Source: Plasmodium coatneyi (lineage: Eukaryota; Apicomplexa; Aconoidasida; Haemosporida; Plasmodiidae). From it: a stretch of 64,000 bases of DNA. A model generated the notes under the pieces. That model had not been told where the DNA came from, made no database searches, and worked only from the letters and a program-made list of their open reading frames with translations. The position numbers and the translations under genes are program-made. How positions within the stretch are numbered: the stretch's first letter is position 1; each line of letters opens with the position of its first letter. Location: assembly GCF_001680005.1 (NCBI RefSeq), contig NC_033556.1, positions 930,001-994,000 on the forward strand, given 5' to 3'. Positions 1 through 11,682 of this stretch are shown in pieces.

Positions 1-1917
1 CCTTGCATTGGACAGAGTCCAGTTGTCTGGCCACATGATAAAGTCACAGGGTCGCTCAGATATAATGGGTTCAATGGTAAAGACGAGATTTTCACACATC
101 CGTCTGTCATCGTTATTTCTCGTATGAATAATAAAAGGTTCTTCGTGGAAATTTTTTCCAATGTTATGTCCACACAAATGGGGGACGACTGCATAATGCA
201 CTTGGTGGCGATTATTTATCTTGTCTAGGTGGTTGGCTATTGCATCCCCTATGGCACTGAAAGGGGCACCTGCCTTACAAACCCGGATGGCTTCCATGGT
301 GCACTCATGCGCTGTTCTTATGAGATCGATGTTTTTTTTACGCATGTACGTTTTGAATTCGTCTGCGTCAACCTTCTTTTTTTCGAAAAAGGCGAACCTG
401 TTTCGACTGCTTTGGTCCTTTTGGGACCCCCTGGTTTTGCTATATATGTACCTCTGGAGGTCATCGTAGGTTTTGCTGCTTTGGCTCTTGTTGTAGATGA
501 CCTGCTCGTCGTACTGCCGGTGGAACAGTTCCAGCTCGTCCAGGTCGTCCCGCTGGAGCTCATTTCCCGACGGGTGGGCTGGTCCATTCGCAGCGTTGTA
601 ATAATCCCCATCTTGCATGGTTGCGTGCTGGATTGCGTCCCCACCGAAGTCGCCGTTGGGGAAGACTGCATTCGTATTATCATCGTAGGAGTGGTATTCC
701 TCACAGGGACGATCCTTCGAGTTGGGTGGGTCGTATCTGATCCTTCTTATGGAGCACTGCTTGCCAGTTTTTACCACTTTGTTTGTCGTCAGGTCGAAGT
801 TGTATTTTAAAATGAACTTGGTATGTTTCGTCCGTAGCTTATCATTTAAGTATATAAAATCGTAAAATTTTTTTCTTTTTTTTTTCTCATTTTTTGACAA
901 TTTAGGAACGAGGAAACTTTCACACATGTCTGCGTGGAATCCGTCTTTGAAAACGCTGATGTCTACCTTCACGATGTCGTTTTCGTAGAGGACGTTATTG
1001 TCTGGGATTCCATGGCAAAGTATCTCATTAATGGATATGCACGAACTTTTGGGGAATAGATGATAATTCAGGGGAGAGGGATAGTACCCATTATTTATGC
1101 ACTTATTTAGGAGGTATATGTCTATATCGTTTGTCGTTACTCCTTCGCATATGATGTGTGACACGTCATCCATTAGTTCTCTAGCGAACAGACAATTGCT
1201 CCTAATTGTTTCAATGTCTTCCTCACTTTTGACGTTGCTATACGGGTGGGGGGATTTCCTCCCTTTGGTGTTGTCAGCAACTTGGTTTTCACCCCCGTAT
1301 GGTACATATACAGGTGTACCTGTTCGGTGGTAATTGGGTCTCTCTACATACTTGGGTAGATAATACTTAGGAGACATGATCCCTTTTTTTTGTCTCCCCA
1401 CAAAGCGGAAGCTTCCAAACAATTCGCTGTCCTTCAGGTGAGAGTACCTCCCGTTGTAACTTTCTTTGCATCTCATGAATTTTTTGTCAAAGTCGGTTAT
1501 TCGTATACTTGGGTGGATTATTTTTCTTGTCTTAATGTTTTCGATATATCTGTGGAAGGATGCGGGTGGGCCATCTTCTTCGTAGTTTTGTGTGTTCTTT
1601 TTCACGTCATGGTGAATGGTGTTTGAAAACCCTTCACCTGCGCTGGCGTGGTTCAGGCGGTTCCTTTGGGGGTGGCGTCGGTAAGGGAATCCCTCCTTTG
1701 CGTAGCTCCCTTTGGAATTCTTCCCCACGGGAATGAACCCCCGCCGAGGTTTCCTGGGTGATACGTCACCGCAACCAGTGCAGTTACCACGTATGGCACG
1801 TATGGCACGACTGACACGTCTGACATGTTTGACACATCTGACCCTTCCGATGCTTCCACCCCTCCTGCACATGCAGAGGAGCGCCCACGCCAGCAGGACC
1901 AGCGTACGCGCCTTCAT
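1..1917 (-). CDS. Methionine aminopeptidase type 1, 3' end cut off (MetAP1c-like)
   Basis: Removes the initiator methionine from nascent proteins. The reading frame is open from an ATG at 1917 to the window edge (639 codons). The start gives a hydrophobic leader (MKARTLVLLAWALLCM), which suggests entry into the secretory or apicoplast route rather than the cytosol. The M24 metal ligands are visible: two aspartates 11 residues apart in VKVDISVFKDGFHADM (about D319 and D330), the histidine of CGHNIGKNFHEEP (about H584), and the glutamate of FTIEPIISE (about E616). The final metal-binding glutamate (SAQYEH region in the family) lies beyond the window. A hydrophilic insert of about 180 residues (about 340-525) splits the catalytic fold, as is common in Plasmodium. 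The leader is followed by degenerate 10-bp tandem repeats (about 1795-1855). Assignment to the 1c paralogue rests on the leader and recalled synteny. Family certain, paralogue less so. Confidence 0.9.
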   Translation of the reverse strand, partial: MKARTLVLLAWALLCMCRRGGSIGRVRCVKHVRRVSRAIRAIRGNCTGCGDVSPRKPRRGFIPVGKNSKGSYAKEGFPYRRHPQRNRLNHASAGEGFSNTIHHDVKKNTQNYEEDGPPASFHRYIENIKTRKIIHPSIRITDFDKKFMRCKESYNGRYSHLKDSELFGSFRFVGRQKKGIMSPKYYLPKYVERPNYHRTGTPVYVPYGGENQVADNTKGRKSPHPYSNVKSEEDIETIRSNCLFARELMDDVSHIICEGVTTNDIDIYLLNKCINNGYYPSPLNYHLFPKSSCISINEILCHGIPDNNVLYENDIVKVDISVFKDGFHADMCESFLVPKLSKNEKKKRKKFYDFIYLNDKLRTKHTKFILKYNFDLTTNKVVKTGKQCSIRRIRYDPPNSKDRPCEEYHSYDDNTNAVFPNGDFGGDAIQHATMQDGDYYNAANGPAHPSGNELQRDDLDELELFHRQYDEQVIYNKSQSSKTYDDLQRYIYSKTRGSQKDQSSRNRFAFFEKKKVDADEFKTYMRKKNIDLIRTAHECTMEAIRVCKAGAPFSAIGDAIANHLDKINNRHQVHYAVVPHLCGHNIGKNFHEEPFIIHTRNNDDRRMCENLVFTIEPIISERPCDFIMWPDNWTLSNAR

Positions 1918-2792
1918 AGTTCCTCACCCGGCAGTCACTCATTTATGGAAGGAGGAGAGAAAAGGCTCCTACTTTGGCTAGCCATTCTGCGTCGAAAAAC
2001 AAAGGGGCAGCCACACAGCTTGCGAAGAATCCCCCTTGGCACATCCCCACTGCTCCCCCTTTTTTTTTTTTTTTTTTTTTCTTCCGCTTTCCATCCCATC
2101 AATTTGGTAACACCCAATGCGTGATCGGACGGTTCGTGCTCTTCCCCCCCCAGGCGGGGGTCACTTCATCTGTGGCGCCTCAAAAGTATACGCAAAGGGG
2201 TAACACAGTCCTCTTTGCTATTTCGCCGATATTTCCCCACCTTTTCCATTTTTTTTTTTTTTTTTTTTTTTTGCTTCCCTTGGGGGGTTGCTTATTCGTG
2301 TGTATCCTTTTATGGAGCTGAGGCACGCCTCTTCGTTCTGCCGTCGCGGGAATTTTCCCCAGAGAGAGGTGCACATCTTATCTTAGCGTCGTTAAAAAGG
2401 GGGAAGGAAAGGAGGTCCCCCTTTTTTTTTTTTTTTTTTTTTCCAACATGGTGGCAATCGAAATGGTTAATTGTGCATTTTTCAGTTAAGTCAAGTCAGT
2501 TGTGTTAAGTGTGGGAGGGGACAAATAAACAAACAACACTGATGCAGAGGCACAAGTTTATGTGTGCCTCCTTTTTTAGGCGCTCACATAAAGCCAATTA
2601 ATAGCACGGCATGGGCCTGCACGTGGGCACCCCGAACGAGTGAGAAGGGACAAAGTAGAGCCCCACCACACGTAGGAACCAAATTTAAAACAAATAAAAC
2701 GGATGGTTCATGGTTTACAAAAAAATGAAGGAACTCGGTGGAGATACAAACATCTCTGTGTGAGCAATGCTGCTGCACGTGGATAAGTGCCG
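1918..2792. other. Intergenic, homopolymer-rich
   Basis: Lies between the MetAP start and the 3' end of the BCD1-like gene. It holds three T runs of 21-24 bases at about 2060-2080, 2249-2272 and 2422-2442, and a TTTGGCTAGC motif near 1973. No convincing gene seen. It should contain the MetAP promoter and the downstream gene's 3' UTR. Confidence 0.6.
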
Positions 2793-4565
2793 TTAGGATG
2801 GCTCCCCCTGCGGAGGGGGGTTGGTTTGTTCTTCCACGTGTGTTTGCCCCTCCGTCTGTTCATCGCAGATGGGGGCGGTGGGAGCATCATCCGCTTGGCT
2901 GGGGTTGTCCTCATGAACTGCATCGTTTCTCTGCTCGTTGGTATGCCCCTCCTCATCTACGTCGTTACTGCCCTGTTGGCGGCGCTTGGCCTCCTCGTAG
3001 GCGGGATTCTCGACGGGCAACCCGTCCTGGAAGATTATTTCAAAGCTGAGGTGGGGGTACTCATAAAACGTCTGTCCCCGAAGGACTTCACTAACCGTGT
3101 GGAGAACGCAAAAAGAGGCGTCCGTCTTTTTGGTTCCCTTGTTTACCTCAACACAATCCAGAGACACACGTATGGCATTCAGATTGTCGAGGTAGTTAAC
3201 TTGGAGGGGTTTTCTGCTCTTTTCCACTTTTGCTAGGGATAAGGTGAGGAGTTGCAAAAGGGAAGTGTCTTCGCTGACGTCCTGGTGAGTCACAAACAGG
3301 CAGTCATTCACTAGGGTAACTTTTACCATCCAAAAAATGCTGTCATGTCGGATGGTCGTTTTATTTCCTTGATGCAGCTTCGTATACAAAGGTGCCTTGA
3401 GTAAAAAAATTTTTTTTTTTTTCAACACATTAATTAGTTTACTATAACTGTAGAGCCATATGTTCGTCGTCTCATTTTCCTTTATCCTCATGTATCGATA
3501 GTTTCCGTGAAGGATTGATTCTATCCCGTGAAGAAATATGTAATCCCTATGTAGCATGTTCTCGTCGAGGTCTTTTTTGGCCACTTTTTGTACCTTTAAG
3601 TTTTTTTTTAACTTATTTTTGCACTTTTTTATTTTTTTGTGTTCCTTTGCACAGGTTAGTGAGCAGGTCAGCGCTTCACAGAAGGGGCACTTGTATTTGT
3701 GCTGGTTAATCTGGCAGACACAGCACAGATTTACGCTTTGGGGACTTTCTCCAGGGGTTACCTGCCGATCATTCGCCAATTCGTTTGCATCATCATCGTC
3801 ATCTTCCGAGCTGGTTTCCGTCCTTGCCCCCCTGCAATTTTTAAAATACTCTGCTGCGTCTTTCAATATGTTGGCGGTTATTTCGTTGTACGATTTGCTC
3901 CTTGGATTTTTACTTTGGGTGAATTGGCTCAGGGGGTCCTCTGCGTTTGCTTCGTTGCCTTCATTTTCGTCTTCATCTTCTTCCTCCTCCTCCTGCTTCT
4001 CCCCCTTGACGCAGTCACTGTCACTGGTGGAGGCCTCCTCTTCCGTGGGGACCCCCTCCGGAGGTGCCTGACTCCACTTTCTCTTTTGTCCCTTACGGAG
4101 GTTCCCCTGCTGGGACTGGTTAACAAAAGAAGAGGCATCACGCTGCATTGTGGCTTCATCTCCCTGGTGGGGGGTCTCCCTACTTGGAGGCCCTCCCACA
4201 TAGAGAGTTTTATTTGCAAAAAAAAATTTTCCATTTGCACGTCCACCTCTGGTTGGTCGGTACCGTGAGCGACGAAATCGGTCAGCGCGATAGTCATGCG
4301 AGGGGAAATTATTCCCTCTCCTGTTCTTCATGTGGTTACTTGCGTTGGCACTCCTTCCCTCCGTATGGGTCTCATCAAATGGGATGGCCGCTTCATCAAT
4401 CCTTCGTCCATTAGTGGGGGGTAGACCTGAACTGTACTCTTCCCCCCTACTCTGCGTGGCAGCCCATTCGTCACTACCACAGTTATGTTCGTTCGTCCTA
4501 ATGGAAAAGTTTCCATTCGGGCGGTTGACATAGTCCTCCGGGGGATTCATCCTTCTTCTTAACAT
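2793..4565 (-). CDS. zf-HIT protein, box C/D snoRNP assembly factor BCD1 (ZNHIT6)-like
   Basis: Likely nuclear factor for box C/D snoRNP assembly and so for rRNA modification and processing. A single exon encodes 590 residues from an ATG at 4565. Residues about 1-275 are disordered and charged, with a poly-acidic block near 190-205 and another near 253-260. The zinc finger runs from about 281 to 315: C-X2-C (C281/C284), C-X2-C (C293/C296), then C301, C305, H309 and C315. This fits the HIT pattern KYKCPFC...TCSLTCAKEHKK. Just after it comes DENMLHRDYIFLHGIE, matching the BCD1 segment that follows its finger (leucine, SDYxFLE). Residues about 330-520 form a conserved-looking globular part, and the C-terminus is again low complexity. 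The finger plus the following motif favours BCD1 over other HIT proteins. Length is greater than the roughly 370-470 residues of yeast and human homologues because of the N-terminal extension. Confidence 0.85.
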   Translation of the reverse strand: MLRRRMNPPEDYVNRPNGNFSIRTNEHNCGSDEWAATQSRGEEYSSGLPPTNGRRIDEAAIPFDETHTEGRSANASNHMKNRRGNNFPSHDYRADRFRRSRYRPTRGGRANGKFFFANKTLYVGGPPSRETPHQGDEATMQRDASSFVNQSQQGNLRKGQKRKWSQAPPEGVPTEEEASTSDSDCVKGEKQEEEEEDEDENEGNEANAEDPLSQFTQSKNPRSKSYNEITANILKDAAEYFKNCRGARTETSSEDDDDDANELANDRQVTPGESPQSVNLCCVCQINQHKYKCPFCEALTCSLTCAKEHKKIKKCKNKLKKNLKVQKVAKKDLDENMLHRDYIFLHGIESILHGNYRYMRIKENETTNIWLYSYSKLINVLKKKKIFLLKAPLYTKLHQGNKTTIRHDSIFWMVKVTLVNDCLFVTHQDVSEDTSLLQLLTLSLAKVEKSRKPLQVNYLDNLNAIRVSLDCVEVNKGTKKTDASFCVLHTVSEVLRGQTFYEYPHLSFEIIFQDGLPVENPAYEEAKRRQQGSNDVDEEGHTNEQRNDAVHEDNPSQADDAPTAPICDEQTEGQTHVEEQTNPPPQGEPS

Positions 4566-4618
4566 GTGAAGGGGAAGAACTATTCTTCGACGTCCCTTTC
4601 TCTGCTTGCGCGAATTTG

Positions 4619-4653
<35 letters not shown>

Positions 4654-5551
4654 GTAACGGGTTGCGCTGGTTTTGCGACTCGAAGACGTGGATGCTTTTA
4701 TCGTTTGCCGAGGTCCTTCCGAAAATGTGGTGTTTGGTCCGCTCTCCAGTCTCAAAACGACATGAAAAATGGTTTGCTCCTTGGATGCTGCCACGTGGGG
4801 TCAATTGCGGGGTGGAGCACGTATCATCGCAACGGTTGTATACTCTTTTGGAAAGTTGTAACGCTTCTTTTTATTGCCATCGCTGTGACGTTATTTTTAA
4901 ATATGCCAGGGGGTATTGCGCACCACGAGGGGGGATTTTTTTTTTTTTTTCTGGCATTGTTGCATAGGAAAAAAAAAAAAAAAAAAAAAAATTCCCCCCC
5001 ATTTGGCATGTAGCCTAGCTGAGGGAAGAACAATGCGCCCATTTTGGAAAACATTTTTTTCTTCCTATAAATAAATATATGGTTTGGCAAAGCATAAAAA
5101 GGTGAGACATTATCACCCGTTGGGGCTGCATCCCTTTTTTCGTTTCCATCATCCGCAGAGGGTCTGTTCCGATGGACGAGAGATCATGCAATATATTGCA
5201 ACATGCACTTTTTTTGTCAATACCATTAATCCAAACTTTCTCCTTTTTTTATAAATGCATCACGTGGCCGATCGGCCCAGTTGGGTGTTGCAAAGGTTAT
5301 ACGCGGTTACATAATCATAATGATAAGGGTTGGTGGGCCACCCGTGACGCGCAAAGTGGCGGTCCAAAAAGGAAGGACATCCCACCGGAACGATTAACAA
5401 TTCCAGGGTGGACAAAAAAAACACAAAAAAATAAATTATAAAAATTGTAAAAATGGTGAAAATTACAAACTTAACTAGGGTGACAAAAAAAAAAAAAGAA
5501 AAGAAACGTATACCAGGAACGATCTACGCGGGTTACTCCACTTAGACGCGT
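4566..5551. other. Intergenic, long A/T tracts
   Basis: Separates two minus-strand genes (cactin 3' end, BCD1-like 5' end). It contains a 33-base A run at about 4619-4651, a T run at about 4936-4950 and an A run at about 4969-4991. The short reading frames here are generated by the homopolymers. No gene seen. Confidence 0.6.
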
Positions 5552-8500
5552 TTAACGGCGGTACCTCTTTTTTTTAAAGTTGAAGTACAGCTGGAGTATG
5601 CCCTTGTCGAAGACGTTGCGGAAGCCCCTGTGTTTATCGTAAGACCATTCCGCGTTTACTATTTGGAAGGCTATATCCAGGTAAGGGGCTCCTCCATGGA
5701 AGACTATAAGAACTTTACTCTCATCATCCGTAGGGTGCAACTTCCACGACGGCTTCTCCTTCTTGTTCAGTAAATTCAGGTAAAAAATGTTAAACTTATA
5801 ACCGCATATATATTTGGGGGGAGGGTTCTCATAATCGTAATGCGTCTTATTGTATTTGTTCCAGTCGAAGGAGGTTTTGATCCGATTGAAGTAGAGAGGC
5901 TTCCTGGTTGCAAGGAGAGCGTCTGCAGACATTGGGAGGCTGCTCCTTAAAGAGTTAGGTAAAGATGAGTTAGCTGTGCTGTGCTGATGATGAGAGACGT
6001 CCTTCATTGTGATTTCCCCAGCTCGGCCTTTTTTCTTCTCCCTTTGGACGAAGCGGTTATACACTTCTTGGTCTTTGGTGAAAAGCTTCCTGAGGAGGGC
6101 CTGCTCCGCAGAGGTGTTCATGTCACCCTGTGCGACGTGATCGGTTTGGAAGTACCCCGTGTTGCCTTCACTTATGTCTGGTTTTTCTTTTCCCCCTTTC
6201 CTTATTGTATGCCAAATGTCATCGTTCAGTTTGACTCTCTCCTGTAGTTCCTCTTCCGGTGTGTAGATGTGCGTCTCGGGTGGGATTCCCATTTGGGTGA
6301 TGCTCTCGGGATGGATTAGCTGCGGGCTGTGGCATTCGAACGGCACGGTGGTTGTTGCTTTTGCTCTAGGTTCGTCCTCTTCGGTGGGGTGTTCACGGTG
6401 AAGCACCTCAGCTTCGTTGTGATCGTCACTGTGGCTGCACGTGGGAAGAAGGGAGCGAAGATTCAGGAACGTGTTGGTGTGCATGCATAAAGGAATGCAC
6501 CATGGAATACGCGATGGGTTGCAAGATGCGCCGCACGATGCACCGTACGAGTGGCCCTGTAGGAAGTTCCTTTGTAACGCGACTGCCTCTTCCACAACTG
6601 GTGAAAAAGCAGTTGTGTTGCCGAGGCAGCCGGGTCAGGTTGTTCTAGCAATTCTTTAGTTTACTGCTCGCTGTTGCATGCGAAGCAGTATGTGAATGAA
6701 TTGCCATCGAAGTCGGTGAGGAATGATGCCCACGGTTGCGGGGGGAGCGCAAAAGGTACATTCGAATCGATGCAACCAGACGCACCTGTCGAACCTGTTG
6801 CATTTGTCATACCTTTCGCTGTCCTCCGAGTGGGCACCGCTGAGGCTAATCCTCTTCCGCAGCTTGGCATGAAAATGGAGCAGCACATTCTTGGCCTTAA
6901 AGTAGGGGATCTTCAGGAGGACCCTGTTCCAGTATACCTCATCTGAGAGGTCCTCACATTGGGAAGTAACTTTTTCCTTTATCTTCTCCTCATATGTCAC
7001 TAACTCATCGTAGTTCTTATTTTCGAGGAAGGTTTGTATTTGCTTGTCCGTTTTGGACTGTAAGGTGTTCACATCGTGTTCGTCCTTTTCCTTCGCGTCG
7101 GTGGGGGGATGCTCCTTCTCGCGTAGCTGATCCAGGAAGTACCCACAGAAGAAGAGGAGGGATTCCCAGTAACGTCTGAACTTCCCACCGTTGTTCAGTT
7201 CATCGTGTTGAAGGAGTAACTTTATTTGCTTGGCGCAGTTTTCCAGCTCCCGTTCGGTTTGGCCTAAAGGGTGCATGTGCATGCATGCATGTATGTATGT
7301 GTGTGTGTGGCTTAGGTTGGAAGAAGAATGCATCTGATGAGTAACCACGTGGGGAAGTTCACCAACTATCCTTTCCACTTCGCGTGACGCACTGCCGTGA
7401 TTCCACCTCTCAGACGTAAAGGATCAACATGGGTTTTTTTCCCTTCTGCTCTAGCAAATGTACATTTTTTTTTTTTATTTTAAATCATCACAGATGGTTG
7501 GAAGCACTTGGTGCAACGCATGGCAACATCACTACACGAAGGAGTGTTGTATCCACCCACCCCTCCTTCTATAAATATTTCCCATCCAACTTACCCTCCA
7601 AAAGGACATGGAACGGAACGCGATAAAGAGCAGGTCGTACCTTCTTCACCTGCTCTCTGTTAACAATCATCATAGCCAGTCTAAATATGTCGGGGAGTTG
7701 TAAAAAGTTGTGTTCGATCCTGCTGTCGGAAGATTTGATCTGCTGATCGATGAAAAACAGTTGTTCCTTTTTTAGATAATCTTTTATGTTAATTTGGTTC
7801 CTCTGCTTTTCTAACTGTAAGCGATAGTCTTCTAACATGGCTCTCTCGTTGTCTCTCTCTTGTCTCCTTTTTTTTACTTCCTCTATTTCACTTATCTTTG
7901 AAAGAGAATTCTGTAGCAGACTCGTTGTGGTTACCTTCACCTTGTGGTTATTCTTTATCTGGTCATATTTATTTTTCAGCTTCCACACGAAGGGGGTGGA
8001 CAGGGAGTTGTCTCCAAACGGGTTGCACTCATCCGTGTAGTTGAAGTGCTTCTGCATCAGATTTTCTCTCTCCTTTTTCAGTTCCTTAACGGTGAGGGTA
8101 TTTCTACTTGGTGGGGAAGGCAAAACTGTCTTCTCCCGTTTGCTCTTCCTGCGTCGGTGCGATTTCTTATCTTTCTCTTTTCGTCGTGCCTTCCTTCGCT
8201 TGGCTTTCTCCCGCACCCGCTCTTCACTGCTGCGACTGGAGTAGCTTCTACCGCTACTACTGCTGGTTTGGCTGCGTTTACTCCTTTCGCTTGTTTCACT
8301 TCTTTCACTACTTTCACTTCTGCGGCCGTGCCCCCTTCGCCTCTTCCCCCTGCGTCGCTCTCTTGGCGGAGATGACGACGAGGAGTGGGAGGACTTGGCA
8401 GAGGAGCTCACCGATCGGGTGGCAGATGAGACGACAGATGAGGAGGATGCCTCCCTCTTTGCGTGCCTTCCTCTGTGGCTGCCCCCCTCTCTCCTTCTCT

Positions 8501-8576
8501 TTTTCCTCCTGCACTCATCACCACCTCTGTGGGTTATCCCCCCGGAGGACTCCTCCTCATCGGACGAATCACTCAT
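5552..8576 (-). CDS. Cactin, spliceosome-associated factor
   Basis: Conserved nuclear protein associated with the spliceosome in other eukaryotes. My three-exon model is complement(5552..6434, 6813..7263, 7595..8576), 771 residues. Exon 1 (ATG at 8576) encodes an RS/acid-rich N-terminus (about 1-150), then the conserved ECNPFGDNSLSTPFVWK segment. Intron 1 (GTAAGT...TTTAG) joins HVLLEG to QTERELENCAKQIKLLLQH, restoring the cactin mid-domain across the junction. Exon 2 ends at AG|GTATGA and joins CGTGCAG|C in phase. Exon 3 carries the diagnostic C-terminal cactin domain (about 645-771): FNRIKTSFDWNKYNKTHYD, NPPPKYICGYKFNIFY, then IAFQIVNAEWSYDKHRGFR and the terminal KKKRYRR, identical in type to metazoan cactins. 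Phases close exactly. The middle junction is less certain because low-complexity sequence surrounds it. Confidence 0.92.
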
Positions 8577-9451
8577 TTTTGTAGGGGTGAGTTTCTCTTG
8601 TGAGGGGTCGTCCTCCCACTGGCCAAACGGTTGCAGGGATGTGTTCTACTCGAAGGTGCACGCACCTTCATATGTGTAACAAGTGCATATTCGTCTGCGG
8701 ATGGAGCGATGCACCAGGCGTTGCTAGGGCAACTCTCCGTTGGTTTGAAAAGAAGAAACCCCCCTCCTGGATTGTTTTTCTTCTACTAACTAACATGCTC
8801 TTCGCCCATTGTTATGTACCCCCCCCATCCCCTTCATAACAAGCTAATTAACCTCGCCTGTTAAAATACAACGGCTTCCACAAAAGGAGGAACAAAGCTG
8901 TTTTTATTTATTCGTCCCTCTGTGGGGGTATTTACCTCTTTGCAGAGAATATAAACTGCCGTTGGGGTGGTTTTGTTAAGGGCAGTTTTTTCTCCACAAA
9001 AATGAGGAACTCCTTTCCTGGAGTGGTCACTTTGGTGATGGACGAAGAATTTTTAAGAAGGCGAAATAATTACGTGCGACATCGCAACGTAAATATTTTT
9101 CGCGCGGAACATGGGTTGCCCCTTACGCGACCTCCTGCAGGGGTGGTGGTGGGGGCGTTTTCACAGAGTGACCAAAAAAAATTGGCACTAAAAATGAACG
9201 TGCGTTTTTGCTTTTTTTCTTTTTTGCTTTTTTTCGCTTTGTTTTTTTGTTCCTTTTCGGGGCTGCTAAGTTGGGGTTACCCTGTGGGCGGAAAATCCTG
9301 TCGTCGCCGCGTGGCTCTCACTTTGCCCCCCGTTGAGGAGGTAGCGCACAAATGAGCCAGTAGGAAAAATGGGAGCTCCTTCGAGGGCATACAGGATTTG
9401 CATGAATACTGTATCGTGTCAGCACACAGAGTTGTATCCCCACTTTGGCTA

Positions 9452-9491
<40 letters not shown>

Positions 9492-11682
9492 CCGTGCGCA
9501 CCAAGGGGGGAAGGAAAAGAAAAGCGGCGCTACAATGTCCCCCCTAAGGGGGGAATATATTTTATAGTGATGTGACATTTTGGCTAGCGGGGCGATTTTT
9601 TCGCTCCATTTTTGCGGCACGCAATTTCTGTTAAGTGGGGCGAAAATATATTTAATTTTTTTTTTTTTTTTTTTTTTTTTCTTTTTTCATTGATCCTTCC
9701 ATTTTTATGGTTGAACCTCCTATGATGAGTTAAAAAAATACTGAACGTAAAACAACTTGATGAAAACGAATGGTCATATTTTAATTTACCTTGTTATCAT
9801 CATTTCGTTGACCCTGAGGAGGCTTTCGCAAAGTTTGGGTTTTTCCCCGCCATAAAAATGGCCCACACGGGCGAGCAGTTCTATACTGGTGAAGGTGAGC
9901 ACGTTGCGTGATGAGGAGAAAAAAATGAACAGGTTTGTTTCCCTTCGGGGTGATGCATACGTCGATAAGCTTCCACTACGCCGTACGATTTCCAAGGGAG
10001 CTGCCCCAATTGGCGTATAAACATTCGTTACAAAGTAAAAAGGAACAGACGTGTGAGCATGGTGCCACGTCTCTGGAGGCGAATCATCTCCCATGTCAAC
10101 TATGCTTCCTAAAATGGGCGATAAAGAGAAAGAGGCCTCTCAGCTGTCACAACGCGTGAAGTGATGAGTGGACGGTACACGTTACTTGAAAAGTTGTGAA
10201 GGAAGGGAAGGTTCCTTGTGCATACAACCCAGTCCATAATGGTTTGGGCGGGCACAAAAGTACACTTGCAAATGTAGGTAATTAACGTCCACGTCGCGTC
10301 CACATTTTTTTTTTTTTTTTTCCATGCCCATTTGTTGGGTCATATTAACAGATAGGTAAATGGTTACATCGTCGTGTCAGTTATGTAAGGTTAGCGCAAC
10401 CGTGGGGGAATCATAACATGGAGGAGGTGCCTCCCGCTATCCCCCCTGTGTTTGATTGTTTGATCGACCCGTTGCGTTATCCTTCCATTTTTCGTTGTCT
10501 CCCCGATTTGGATGGGATCCTATAGGGACAGGTTTCACATCACTTATCCATCAGGTTTGTTTCCACATGGCTTTTGGGGGGGGAAATATCTCCTTAACAT
10601 GGTTCCCACCTCGACATGCGGTCATTTGTAAGGTCCATTTGGGAAAAAACAATGGGAGACTGGCTTCGCTTAAGTGTGCGCAAAGGAAGCCACTCCTGGC
10701 CAGTTTGTTGTGCGGTGATGTTACTGTCACCACGTGGAAGATACACAAACGGTGAGGTGAGAATATCCCATTGGAATTTTTTTTTTTTTTTTTTTTTTTT
10801 TTTTGTATGACCTATTTAGGCGAAAGGACCCCTACGCATCATTATCCAATAAAAGGTGTCCCTCACTTGAGAAGGGTTAATTTGATCCAGTGTTAAGCAA
10901 AGTTGACGATTGGCCTGGTAGTCCACGTTTGTGTGTCCCACATCTTCCCCCCCCCGGTTACCCGTCCTTAACCCCTACGGCGGGGGCGCACACAAAATGG
11001 GCAAATTTCGCACCCCGGTGAAGGAATACACTTCCTTTGAGAAGTGAAGTCTCCCCCGAGTGAAATTCCCTAGGGTGCCCCCCTTCACATGTGTCACTTC
11101 GCGTTGTAAGGGATACCACGTTTCTCCTTTCCGCGGTGAGCTGAACGGGTAAAATGAACGACGAAGCGGCTGCGTAAATGCGCGCCCGCGTTTACCCCCG
11201 TCGATGTGCACGTGTCGAAATTACCATCCGTAAAAAAACACATGAACCGTTTCACTGTTCACCGGTAAAACTTGCTTTAAAAAAAAAAAAAATATTTTGA
11301 GGCCCCCCTTTGGTAAAGGCTAACAAATGATTTATGCCAACTGTGGGATTTTTTTTTTTTTTTTTTGTTTCCCCCTGATACTTGGCTGTGAATTGCCAAC
11401 TGGAACGGCACACGTTGTTATGGTGTAATCTTTGCAGTTTGCATTCAGGCGAGTCTGCGCGAAGAGAGTTTCCTTTTGTATTTCCTTCTCCCATTTACCA
11501 CCCCATCTGGACGAACCAGATTGAATAACCTGCCCCAGCAGTGTATGTACCACAGGGTGCCACTCCATTAGGAAGGCAGTTAAGCTTCCCTCAGGATCAA
11601 CTGGCTAACAAGCCAGCTTTATAATAAGTAGCTTAAGCATCTGTGTGGTGCCCCCCTTTGTTACCCCGATAAGGAAAGCAGA
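8577..11682. other. Intergenic, 3.1 kb, divergent promoter region
   Basis: Lies between the cactin start (minus) and the proteasome subunit start (plus), so it should hold both promoters. T runs at about 9454-9483 (30 bases), 9656-9680 and 10777-10804, and TTTGGCTA motifs at about 9444 and 9579. Two reading frames were considered, 9002-9355 plus (117 aa) and 9786-10094 minus (102 aa). Neither has a recognisable domain or a clean splice model. A small unannotated gene or ncRNA here cannot be excluded. Confidence 0.5.

Noticed and set aside
229..810. 193-codon plus-strand open frame
   Set aside because: It lies antisense to the methionine aminopeptidase catalytic and insert region, whose minus-strand frame carries the M24 motifs. 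It is a shadow frame.
9002..9355. 117-codon plus-strand frame with an ATG in a good A-rich context
   Set aside because: No domain; the second half is made from T-rich tracts (Phe/Leu runs) and there is no splice or conservation support. Kept only as a remote possibility.
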